DNA of 64,000 nt, taken from Baylisascaris procyonis (Eukaryota > Nematoda > Chromadorea > Rhabditida > Ascarididae). The stretch spans positions 4,511,001-4,575,000 of the forward strand of contig JAZARR010000153.1 of NCBI GenBank assembly GCA_037389465.1. The letters run 5' to 3'. Position 1 is the first letter of the stretch; the number at the start of each line of letters is the position of its first letter. Shown here piece by piece: positions 11,142 to 23,100 of the stretch. The notes beneath the pieces are model-generated. The model was not told the DNA's origin, did not search any database, and saw only the letters and a program-made list of their open reading frames with translations. The translations under genes were made by a program, and so were the position numbers.

Positions 11142-14100
11142 GCGTTATACATCGGGTGCAAACTAATGACAACTACGACGACTGGGGCAGCGAGCAGCTT
11201 TGGAAAAGAAATCTGCCATGGCTTAAGAGATCTAGGAGCTTAGATTTTTTGTTACGAAACGCGAAAAGTTTGAAAAAGTCGAGTTTAATTTCGACCACCT
11301 CCTGAAATGTTTAAGTTGCTAGACTCCTCGAAAGAATGAAAAAGTCTAAAGCATTTGAGGCTTTGTACTCCTCTCCAATTTTTATTCTCTACATTTGAAG
11401 TTATAAGATTCATCGATTCTCTCCTTCTTTTTAAGATTTCATCGTCGAGCCCCTGAATAATGCGAGCGCATATTGGATCGAATGTTTAATGTAGTTGTAT
11501 ATACAAATAATGCACCAAGAACAAATAAACAACGGTGAGTTTTTCGCAAAGAATGCAAGACGAATGGAATCCACAGTCTTTGCCTTTGAACGATAGCTAA
11601 AACTTTCTTTCTTGGCTGCATATTTCAATCAGTAACAAGGAGAACGATAGATGTTGCAGTCACTGTGTTGCAGGAGAACATCATTAAAGAAAAGGGTGTC
11701 ACTGAAGAGGATATTGTCAGCGGCAAGGAACCATGCATCGAGAATGTCGATGAAAGTCCAGCGAGGAAAGTCGTGGACACAAGCAGTACAGATGGTATCA
11801 AAGGGGTCGTTTAAAGATTAAAAATGGCTAATCAAGAAGTACTTTTATAGAATGAGAGACGAATTGAAACTTTTTATTGAATCGTGATATTACGGACCTT
11901 AACAGTGATTTTGCAGAATGCAATGATTTCTTGCATGAGAATAAAAATTTAAAAAGTGTAAATATTTCAGCCGCATCGGTGGTGATGTTTCCTGATGAAA
12001 CAGTGGCGCCAAAACAGTGCACTGATCGAGAAGATGGGACAAACAAGATGGACGTCGCACGAAAGAGTAGTAGCATCGAAGGAACTGTAAAGGATGTTCC
12101 GGAGGCTATAGCTGATGAGTCCCGGCCACGCAATCCTTCTATTGCAGGCGTCAGCGACGCAGATAGTGTCATAATGGATTTGAAAGTTAGTCACATGTCT
12201 TACTGATTAAAATCCTGCCGTCTCTCCTTTTTTTGGTGATCATTAGGTGATACGACTCATCCACAGTCACAACAGCAGCACACGGTCAGAACGGTAGGTT
12301 CAACTTATGTTGCAAATTTTTCAAGTAGTTCTTTCATATTCATATGCCACTTCATGATAGATGACATAGGATAAGGAGAGCAAGATGGAATTTAGGTGGT
12401 GATGATAAGGTCTTGAACTAAACATAAACGTGGGATAGTGGAGCTACTCTTTTGGCAACAGACAGAGGGGTGGATTATTGAGGCGAGGTGTGGAAAAAGT
12501 AGTGGAAATAATGGAAGTGCCTATACGAAACGAGGTGCGAAAGATAAGGCAAGAAGAATGCTTACGCATCTACAGTTTACGCGAGTACCGCTGATGATAT
12601 AAAAATTTGAAACTATCTAATTTTGTTGCCTCATCTCCATCTACACAATTTTCACTTGTTTTGTGGATTTTCAGGTTCGTTTATTCTGCAAGAAAGCATG
12701 TTTCTAGAGGCGAATCTTATTCCATCTTCGTCCAGGATAACCATCAAAAACGGCATAGCCAATTCTTGGCATTTCTCTTAGTGCATTTCTCTGACACCAT
12801 CGTTATGGAAAAGTTAATGGTGTCAAATTCATCGGCACTTGTTTAGGCGAATATGCATACCGATGCAAGCGCTCTTATCATCGGCAATCGGAAGAAGGCA
12901 AAGAGGGACGCGAAGGAGATTATCGAAAAGCAGAAGGAAAAACGAAGCTACAGCTACAGTAAAAAGGTGATATGATGTGAAATGTTTTGTGCACTAAATA
13001 AAATAGGGAAGATGGGAGTGCTGGACAGGGCTAGTGCTTCTGAATTGATCTGCATTTTTTTTTTCATTTGCAACAAATCGTCCTATTCCCACTGGAAGTG
13101 CTTCATTTGTCTTCGCTTTTTATTCTAAATTTTTTTCTTCCTAAAAAATTCCCATTGGGCCAACGCTCATCCTCTATTTCAATAATTTTCATTCGCATTA
13201 AGTAACTCAATTTCGGCTACATACAAGTTCTTGCAACGATTGTGTGTTAGTTGTTATCGGTAACGTTGTTTCATTGATAGCCGTTGCATTTATGCATTCC
13301 ACATATTGCACCTTCCTCGACTTTTCTAATGCAATTTTTGATCGGTCGCGGGTGCTTTTTATTTATTTGGAAGCGCTCACTTCACAGACTGTGTCTCCAT
13401 TCAGTCAGTTTATCCATTCGGCCAGGTATTGCAGTCTGCAAATTTAAAATACAACTCGAATGAAATTGAAGGAATGTATAGTTAGCCTTATTTCGCGTTG
13501 GCATTTCCATTACCCGCCAAAGTTTCCGCTCTCAACCCGTTGTCTTCTACACTCACCAGCGGTACCAGAAGATCGGGTTCGTAACCATGAAAGTCATCTG
13601 ATGATGCAGTATTTGTTCGGATGCTTGCCTTTGCAGCCCTTTCAGCCGACACTATTCTAGGTTCTGCATGCTTTGTTATGATGTAACAGCCGTAAAATTT
13701 TGTGTCGTAGATGGGTGAGGAGAGGCTGGGGAAGTCCAGTTGTTCAGGCATAAGACAGCATCTTCGTTCTTGGAATGGGCCTAAAATTTTCATCACTTTT
13801 TAATTTTTATTGCATTGTTGCAGTGGCCAAAAGCCATGATCCTGAGGGATAAATGGAACGAGAAATTTCCCGCATATATGGATGAGCCCGGCTTTATGGA
13901 ACTTTTTCCAAAAAATCCAAATCTCTTAATACTTTCCGGCTGTGCTAGTTCCAATGTTATTTGTTATATTTTTCGATCAATCCTCCAAGAAGTCATTTTG
14001 TATACGCAAGGAAGTTCTTTTGCAAGAAAACGGAGGCACTGCCTAGGTATTTGTTACAGTGCCCGACTTCTTTTGTTTTATTTGATACCTTTCATGAGCA

Positions 14101-14304
14101 AAGTTCTTTGCATCGAAAGCTCTATGAACATAATTTCAGGTTATACCACCGATCGGTAGAGGCAGATATGCGTCAGATGCTGGCACGCAGCCATCAAAAA
14201 CTAACCAAGATACCTCCCGGGCAAAACGTTTCTGGAGTCGGTGTCCTTGTGATGCAATTAAACGCGATCCCAAACTGAAAACAAAAGTGTGTACTATCAC
14301 GTAG
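8515..14304 (+). CDS. Multi-exon gene for an unrecognised charged protein
   Basis: Phase-consistent exons: 8515-8532 (starts MSDEKE), 9488-9522, 10153-10211, 10851-10939, 10990-11063, 11640-11794, 11971-12185, 12847-12966, 13824-13955 and 14140-14304 (stop TAG). This gives about 353 residues. Two further exons, 12247-12293 and 12675-12819, also fit in phase together and would add about 64 residues. The protein is highly charged and probably largely disordered. Landmarks are RFPIEVTKFYGRPPLEYL (exon 10990), an acidic Ser/Thr-rich middle, a lysine-rich helical segment (NRKKAKRDAKEIIEKQKEK, exon 12847), RDKWNEKFPAYMDEPGFM (exon 13824) and an IPPIGRGRY start to the last exon. I do not recognise the family. 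The acceptor at 11640 is weak, and the last two junctions have an alternative reading that ends at TGA 14278. An AATAAA 51 bases after the stop supports the 3' end. Confidence 0.55.
8742..8786. repeat. Perfect 15-bp inverted repeat (hairpin)
   Basis: Bases 8742-8756 (AAGGCTTACCGTATC) are the exact reverse complement of 8772-8786, with a 15-base spacer. It lies in the first intron of the 8515-14304 gene. The stem is too short for a usual microRNA precursor; it could be an RNA hairpin, a protein-binding site or a relic of a transposon end. Confidence 0.8.
11089..11138. repeat. TA dinucleotide microsatellite
   Basis: About 25 TA units in an intron of the 8515-14304 gene. It creates a spurious Tyr-Ile repeat ORF. 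Confidence 0.95.
13488..13796 (-). other. Antisense open frame inside an intron
   Basis: A 102-codon minus-strand frame lies in the 12967-13823 intron of the plus-strand gene. It starts at ATG 13796, and an alternative acceptor (ATTTTAG) lies just inside. A TTTATT on the plus strand near 13366-13372 gives a minus-strand AATAAA about 115 bases after the stop. The predicted product is soluble, with no motif I recognise. A plus-strand frame over the same bases (13460-13660) is also protein-like, so this may be chance in a locally GC-balanced stretch. Confidence 0.2.
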
Positions 14305-14354
14305 ATTGATGGGCAGCAAAATTTTCTAATTCATAATGCATAAAGTGATAGTCG

Positions 14355-14360
14355 AATAAA
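14355..14360 (+). terminator. Polyadenylation signal of the 8515-14304 gene
   Basis: A canonical AATAAA lies 51 bases after the TAG at 14302-14304, in a short AT-rich 3' UTR. Confidence 0.6.
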
Positions 14361-17070
14361 GTTGGAATTTGAATACATGATAGCAAAGGCCAATCTGAAA
14401 TATGTTACCGAAGTAGTGAAGATATGATTTTTTATTTGTGAAACCCTATCAAACTTTAGACCAATTTGTAGCGTGGATAGCAGTTTGATACTTTTTAATA
14501 TGACTAGTCGATAGTATCGCTGCTAATATTCTCAATAAGAAATATTCCTTTCTCGAGACTACTAGTTAATTCTATTAGCATAATCGACAATATTTTATTG
14601 ATCAACTTTTCGAAAATTTTTCATTTTGCATTGTGGCCGTTGATTTGCTTCTTTATGGCTTCTCTTCAAACCATTCTCTTCTACAACTAAATTCAACAAC
14701 GTAATGAAATTTCGATGCATTCGGCTGGAAGGTATTCTTTCATTTGTTCATCAGTGCATTGAAAAATATTCGCTGTAGATGTTCAAGAAAAATTAAAATT
14801 CTGATGCCATTTTATTGCCCGAATTATTTCATCGAAATTGACAATATTTTCTATTTGGGGTGCGACATGACGATGATTCAACCTATTCAAAGAATGTGTC
14901 TAAATTTTGGAATGGGAGAAAGATTGGGCTAGGGCGAGCGTCGGTGTATGTAATGGACGAATACGAATACTACTTGTATTTAGTAGCGATAAACTACGCA
15001 GATCTATGCACTGAGAACTATTTTCTGTAGTACTCTTGCATTATGAATACGTTCATTGAAATGCAAATAAATAATGCCGCTTTTTTTCATACAACAAGTT
15101 TCACATCGATATTCCGTAAATTGTAATCAACTCTACCTCTCGAAACGCACTTTTACTTTATAATACGGAAAGAAAAAAATACGGCAAATAACGGAGAAAT
15201 AAACGTCTCATACCGAACTTTATAAACAAGAAGAGTCCGATGATGAAGCAAGATAGTCATTGCAGTGAGAACCGAGCAAATCGAATAAATTACCAACTTT
15301 GCAATGCGAATAAAATTATTCCTCGGAAATTTGTGAGTTGCTCAACGTATCCAACGAAATTATTCGACGGAAACACATGGTTCATCAAATATTCCCTCGG
15401 AATCGTCGTTTTCTAGAGGGTATTCCAAATCAGTGCAAGTACCAATGGAGATGCTAGTGTTCCAATAAACCGACGGAAAAATCCTTTTGATATCATTTAT
15501 TGTTTTATAAAAATATCTTCAAAAGTTTTTCATGTATCTTCGCAGTCATTTTATTGTAGTAGTAGTAATGATGGATGAGACTAATTCAGAATTCACTGAT
15601 CATTTGAAGTCCATTCGATGCATTTCGGTTTGGTTTGCTTGTTTGTTTTTTTTAAATTAAGGGTTGAAAGAGTGCTGAAATTCTCAAAAAAAAAATTTTT
15701 TTTTTCTTTTTTGTATAGATGAAATGATGATGATAATAAAGTTTCAACAGAATTGGTCATCGATTAGCGATTAAGAATTATAGCTGTCTGTGAACTCATC
15801 TGCAGTACTGACTCATTCGTTTTGCAAATATTTGGAAAAAATAAAATACTCTAAGGAGGGAATTAAACATCCAATGATACTTCTAAAGGGATGCGTATTT
15901 GTTTGGAAGAATACAAAAGCTTTGCTAAAAAGATGACTTTGCAAAAGACATTGAAATTCGAGGATTAAACGTGCCATCAAAATGCAAAAATGTTTTTATA
16001 GGGTTTCTCATTCGATAATTCGGCGCTCGTTGTTGTGAATGTAAAAGCAGACAAGTGCTCTCTTCTCTATCATTCATGCAACTATTTTGAATGCCGCTTG
16101 CCACTTCAAAAAGTTTTTTCTCTTTTATTTCAACTTCATCGAAAGGTCTACTTTTATTTCTGGTTGTTCACAACGATTGCTTAGAAAGTCGGCTAAGAAT
16201 GCATTCAGCTTCAATCTTACCGAACTTTAGCGATGATATTTTCGTTTGTACGCATCCTCTTTCGTTTCCACAACTTCCAAAAATTGTATTGTTCTATATT
16301 CGAACTTTGCAATCATTTCTCCTCATCTTTGAATCATGATGTCTAGCGAAAGATCACGACAATCATGACGATATCGTTCTCATAACCAGCAGTAGAAATC
16401 TTTAATAAAATAGTGAAGTACATGAAAGAAGTTAATATTTCGAAGGAATGATTATTTCTGCCTTGCATTGATAGGTACGTATGGTGGTCACTTCCCTACA
16501 CTTTTAAGTTGTCGTTTGAATTCGCCAAGTGGCGACTATGCTTAATATTCATAAAGGCTGTTACAAAGCGTAAAGATATAGAACTGGAAAATACAAGAGC
16601 TGCATATATTTCGATATCATGTTATTGCAGAAAATGGACATCACAAAGCATGTTTCTAAATGTCACACGATTGTGACATGAGTAAGCATTCCACATTTTA
16701 TGTAAGCTCTCAATTGTAGTGCAGTAATTTCTGAATAACATCCACCAACCACCACTTTCCCTCCTGCAGCATCCACGTCCACCTCCGCATATCGATGCTG
16801 GAAACTTGTTGTTATTAATCCAGTTAATGTGATAATTGGCTTGAGTACTGCTGCCGATTTCCTCCGCGCAAAAATGCATTTTTCAAATAGCTTAGAAGCA
16901 CTAAGTGGGATTTGGAAACGGACCATTCTGGTGTCACGTGCCCCTCTATTTTAGCTTCTACGATATGTTGTCGCAAATCAATCGTAAATATTGTACATTT
17001 CAACTGCACTCTTTTTACGCGACAAAGAAAGATACGAACAAAAAAGATTGTTTGATATACTCGTTAGTAT

Positions 17071-17107
<37 letters not shown>

Positions 17108-20100
17108 TCACAACTTTTGTACAAATCACGAGAAGTTATTAAGTTGTGTTGCACGCGAAATATTCATGTAAAAACTATTCGCCACAGGTATCTTCCAACT
17201 CATTTACTACTTACACGAGTAAGCGTTACGCCTGTCTGCTTGAAAGTTTGGGATACACCTTATGATTTCGAACTGAATCTCCTCAAAATGAATGGCATTT
17301 CAATATATCCTCACAGTGAAGATAGTACAATCGAAAAGGATTAGGCTTTTATTAGAAATCACATGCTTCACTTGCTGTACTGATGAAAAACTGATTGAAA
17401 TTCCAGGTTACATCATAATCGTAAAAATTTGACTAAGTAAAACTACCATAACGATTGAAACTTAATATCGAAGGGAAATATCCACAAATCACAGCCAGGA
17501 GAGATCTCTACTGTGAAAGCAGGCATGCCGATTGACGTAAAGTAAACTAAAGTAATGAAGTCGATTTGGACAAACAAACATTTGCACTCTTGAGACTTGT
17601 AGTTTCTTCAACACTTCATTCTTCTACATAATACTCAAATATAGATGGATGAGCCCTTTCTGTATAATAACAAAAAGTTCATAGATAAAAGAAAATGTGG
17701 GCTCATTTTTACAAGGCTCTGTCCCAGAGAATTCTTTGATTACCACCGAGAAGGCGATGGCAACGAATATGCAGCGGTGTTTTCTACTTAAATGCCTTAT
17801 TAGAAAGTTGAATTCTTTCACGTTCTATCCTTATGTTGGTTGCATTTTTCTGTTTTTGAATTCAATGGAAACTATTGTCATTCATCGACACAACGAACCA
17901 ACAATTAAGTGCTGAACAGTTGAGAGCACAAATTAATCTGCGACGTTCCTTGAATGCTCCCAACGGGTAACAGCGATGCTGTTGCTAATTAACGGGATGT
18001 TACTCGCAGTTGATCAATTCCTCATCAGGGCACAGTGTTCTTTGTCGGCTACAGGCCAAATCGTTAGCTGGACTTACTTTTCGAAGAAGAGCAACTGCAT
18101 CAGTGAACAATAGCAATTATCAAGACATGACGTTATGGTCCCTTCAATAACGCCAAACTATTTTATGGCCTAATAAAAAGCAATGAAGCATTTGTAAAAA
18201 GAAAATTATATTTCAATCTAACCAATTGCTTGCGAAAGTCTCTCACGATAAATTCATTTTTGGCCCATAAAATACCTTTTTTGGCCATAAAATACAACCT
18301 GATTGTTGTAAAATGCATCGAAATTTTCAGAAACATATAGGGTCATAACAGTTTTCAATATCGATGAAAAAATTTGGAAATCGGCTGAAATGAGTCATCT
18401 ATGACGTGCATTATAATAACAGAAAATAACTCTCAAAATCCTAGTTGCGGAAGTTTCGAAGCTGAAATCATCAGGTACACGGACATATACAGACACGAAG
18501 AGTTTTACGATTCTACATGTTACTTTGCAACACGTTTCTCAAATGCAAAGTGCCGAAGAATATAAGGAGACTTTGATGGCTAACGTGAAGGAAGCTTAAG
18601 GCAACTGCGCAGTTACCCCGACGGAAATACCTCCTCGTTTACAAGTTTGAAAGTACATCCACAGTAAAAGGTAAGTTCGAAACTGTGAGTAAATTTGATA
18701 CTATGATTAACTTCCAGAGCATCCTAAAAAAGGAACGTCCGAAAAGTCGTCTACGTAGAATCAGCCGTCTACGTAGGTGATCAGTTCGTAGCTTCATCTT
18801 GTAGCATAAAGTCTTATAATCGCGATGCACTGCATGATGCGCTAGGACCTCATAGCATCGAACCGCAATCGGAGTTTTGCGGAGCATCGTAATAATATGC
18901 AATACATTTTCGTTGGCCTAGTAACGCCACTGGTGGTGATAGAGTGACGTCATAATAATGTTATTGCGCACTTGATTCTCACATCGTTCGGATGGAATCC
19001 ATCAATTCAGCACGACACACCATTTGGCATCGACCATAGAAACAAGTGTGACTCATAGGAAATCGAATGGTTCGAAGAAATTCCGCTATAGTCCTCTTTC
19101 AAAAAAAAAAAAAAAAAGAAAAAAAAGTCGAAGAGATAAATACGAGTCTTACATCTGTCAGACGCCCTAAACGTCGTTTTCGAATACACATCGCACCAGC
19201 CAAGTAGTCACATAAATTTAAGAGAAGCGATAACAGACTTTAATTCGCATATCCTTTTATTATTGGAGGGACGCCAGTTCCCATTGGGAGAGGCAAGCTG
19301 CTCCATTGTATTTGGACGAACGTTTCTGCGAATGAATAAAGAAGTGAAGATTTATGATGATATTGCACTGTCAAATGAACAGCCAACAACGGAAGTAAAA
19401 TCAACTTTCTTCAATAAGCGCATTTACAGGTCGTTAGATAGCACTAAAATATTATTGTGTGTAATAGTTTTCTAAGTGAAGTATTATCGAATAGAATTGG
19501 AAACCGTGAAATGTATGACGAGCTCTTTATTGAGTGATGGGCGCATTGCAAATTTAAATAGAGAAAGTTATGCGAATAGGTGAGGGAATAATCTCACTCA
19601 ACATCTTCCACTGCGAAACATCTGAGGCATACTGATTATGAAAACGAGGCTCACTCGACGTCTACACCACTGAAATTATAGGAAAAACCTAGCGATTAGA
19701 AAATTTAGCGATCGCCGGTCAGCATAACCATTTCACGCAGTTTGGGGGGTGAATAACACTAGCAGGAGGGCAGTGCGTTTGTTAGACTCAGTGTTTTTCG
19801 TGATCGTTGATATTTAGGTAACGCATTCATCCATGAACGCATCTCTCGACCATTATAGTGCTCTGTGCTGCCATGTGTGTTCATGTTGATAGCAAAGCAT
19901 TCATCGTTCATAGGATAATTATTGTGTCAATTTCACAGGAAACAATCATGGGTGTACTCAGGAAACGACAAACTCCACGATTGCAACATCCTTTCATAAA
20001 CTTAGTTGCATAAGTGGCAAATACATCTAATTCAGCAAAGTTTCTGCCGTTTGAAAATTTACTTAAAAATGCATTTCGTTGGGATGGTTTTCTGTTTGTC

Positions 20101-23100
20101 TCTATAAACGCAGTCCACATGAAATTCACTGATGAAGCGAAAAAAACGTCCTATATGTGGAGACCATCAACCGTATCTTATAGAGTAGATTATGCACACT
20201 GATAAAGATTTTAACTAATTTCTCCACAAAGAACGAACATTTCGTTCATAGTGTGGTCATTCTTATCGGATTCTTAAGCCCTGTGGTTTTATTCTTTATT
20301 GAGCTTTATATTCCACTCGAATGGCATCTGTTTGTGCTCAACGTGCAAGTGCAGCGTGCATAAAAGTTTGCCTCGAAAGGCGGGATGTAAAAAGACTTGC
20401 AGAAGGGCGTGGCATCCAGAGTCAAATTGCGTTACGGGCAGCGATATCAGCACACAATGCGCACACACCCTCTATTCACGTATGATTCATTAGAACGATG
20501 TCGTGTCCGTTGCTTCGTTGGCTAGTCGCCTTTACAAGCATTTTTTAAAGATGTTTCCGATGTCGTCTTTGTTAAGTCTATCGCATATGTGGTCTGGTAT
20601 AACTGGTGGAAGTTGTTTTCATTAATGTTTGCACATGATGTGGTCTAGGCTGAGAGACGAGGAATGTTGGACATGATAATGTGGCCAAATGGAACAGGAC
20701 ATAGGTGTAGCTATTTTGGTTGATATGGGCTAGCTCAGTAAGCATTTACCGCAGACATCACTTGCACCTCCAGCAACCGTAGTCCACTAATGACTGTACC
20801 ACTTTGTGAACATTAGCAGTATATTTCATTCGTAACTGAGATCGGAAACTGCTAGACTCTCTTTGCTACCTCTTACGGAAGGGGAAGTGGTGTGATTGAA
20901 AGTCGTATCAGCCAGTCGTTTCTAATTTCTTACTTGTTAATGAGAGCGTAAGGAAATGAATTAAATCAAAGCCGTAAATTTCACTAAATACGAGCAGTGT
21001 CGATTATGGAAGCGGAATCAAGTGAAACACAATTGTGGATATGCATTCCTGCCAATAGTCGTTACCTTATTACTATGCCATTAGACATCATTCCACAGTG
21101 CAGGGTTAATTCTGAAATTCGCTTAATAAAATTTGCATTCCGACTTCCTCTTTCATTAGTCATCGTATCTGTTAATTGAAGGTATTCTAATGCGCGACTT
21201 TTTCACTGCATCTTTTTTCTATTGTCGTTTATGATGCACAAAATTATGGATGCCATTCATGGTTCACCTACCTCTTTCTCTAATTATTATTTACTATTAA
21301 ATCCCCTTACCTCCTCCTCCAATCCCCCCAACCATCGAAGGGAAGCGATATATAAACTTGGGCGCCCACGACAATACATTCATGGTTAAAATCTTTCACG
21401 ATATTTCATCATTTTAATTTGCAGTGCTTACGTAGGCAGTATCCGTGTTTGCCATTTGAGGACAGAGTGGTTGGAGTGGTTCTTTGCGTCCAAAAATTGA
21501 TTCGAGCCCATAGCATTGCCTTATTTGTTGTAATAAAAACTCCGCGAATTTTTGTTTCTATCGATGATGTCTTGCAGTGTTTCTGATTTGAATCTATCCG
21601 TGGCTGTCTAGCTTGATTGGGCAATATTTTCAGTTCCTCGCACCGCTCGCTTAAAATGTTTCAGCTTGAATGAACGGGCAATTATCCAGAGAATTTGTCG
21701 TCCGATGCGCTAACCTATATCCTGTGCGATTTTCTTTTAACAAATTTCTTTCACTTATAAATATTCTGAATCGGCGCCATTCAAAGCCTCTATTAAATAT
21801 GATTGTGTTCGATTATTGGATTGGAACGAAGCCTATCACATTGACTGTTGTTAATTGAGAAATATTTGTTGCAGTACCTTTCTTTTCTATGCGCTCGAGG
21901 CATTTAATAAGTAACGAAGAAGGATGATGTTCTTACAAGTTTACCTATTTAAGGTAACTTTGATATGGGCGTAGAACATTTATGCATCTAATGCGAACGC
22001 AATGATGCGGCCGTTTGCATGGATATTCGAAACCGTTGTTTTCTCATTACAAAAAATGTATTTCCTTGATGGGCATTTCATCGCGACACCCTAAAAAATT
22101 TTCCTGCAAATTGAGCTCTTAGTTATGAACTTTGCGTTGATATCGATCAACCGCGCCTATTTATCAATAAATTGACCATTCAAAAAATAATGATATTTTT
22201 TTTCACCTGTCACCTGTCTTTTTTTTTCAGCCCATGAATCTCTATCGGCTAAATGGAATGTTCGTTTCTCCTCAACACCAAAAAACTGGATGCATAAAAG
22301 TGCAAATCGCTGCACTGCATTAATTTTTTTCAGATGCAATATTTTTCAGATGGGATAGGAAGGTGAGGAGTAGGTTTGGCATGGAGAAATCGGTATGATT
22401 CGCCATTTTTGGCAATAGTGAACAGGTGGTTGAAAATTTCAAACTTCAAAATCTGCGAGTTCCTCAGGCTTGGCGCTACCATCTCACGATTCTAGTTTAG
22501 CGAATTCTGTTTGATTGACATGTAGAATCTTAGCCATCCATTTATTGAGGCACGAATTTCCCCTAAATTCATCCGATGACGTCACTTACATGTGAGGCTG
22601 AAATTTTTCTTCAAAATGAAAAACTTATTTGTACTTTTCCATGTGGTATGATAGCAGAATGACGTTTCGAATAATTTCGTGATTTTGAAACGGAAATGTG
22701 CATGCATCCGGTTCTTTTCTCACCTATTTAGGTGTCAACATTATCAGTTTTACTTTTGTAGTTTGCTTGACGTCATAGACGTTCCCTTTGGCTTGAATAT
22801 CTAAATAAATCTCTCTGCTGAATTCGTCGTTTGCTAATCCTAATTCTTCCTTCAATAACGATTCAGCAATATTCTCCACTTTCTTATGTTTCACATACCG
22901 CTAGTGATGTTTGTTCGAATTTTTGAATGTAAAGAATCTTTTCGTGATATTTAGAGATTGGAATATTAATTATTGCCGTAAGTATTCAGTTCACTTGGAT
23001 TTATGTTGTCCTCTTTTGTGAAAGTCAATGACTACTGTATCCCGCTTGTGATCAACGTTGAGATAAACGTTCATTGGGGCGAAGATCACAGGTATAAAGC

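Noticed and set aside
11078..11305. 75-codon ORF with a Tyr-Ile repeat
   Set aside because: The repeat comes from the TA microsatellite. The remainder has no splice support.
16991..17344. 117-codon ORF
   Set aside because: It runs through a TA microsatellite and has no coding context.
20299..20493. Cysteine-rich 64-codon ORF
   Set aside because: No splice sites, no signal peptide and no regular cysteine spacing.
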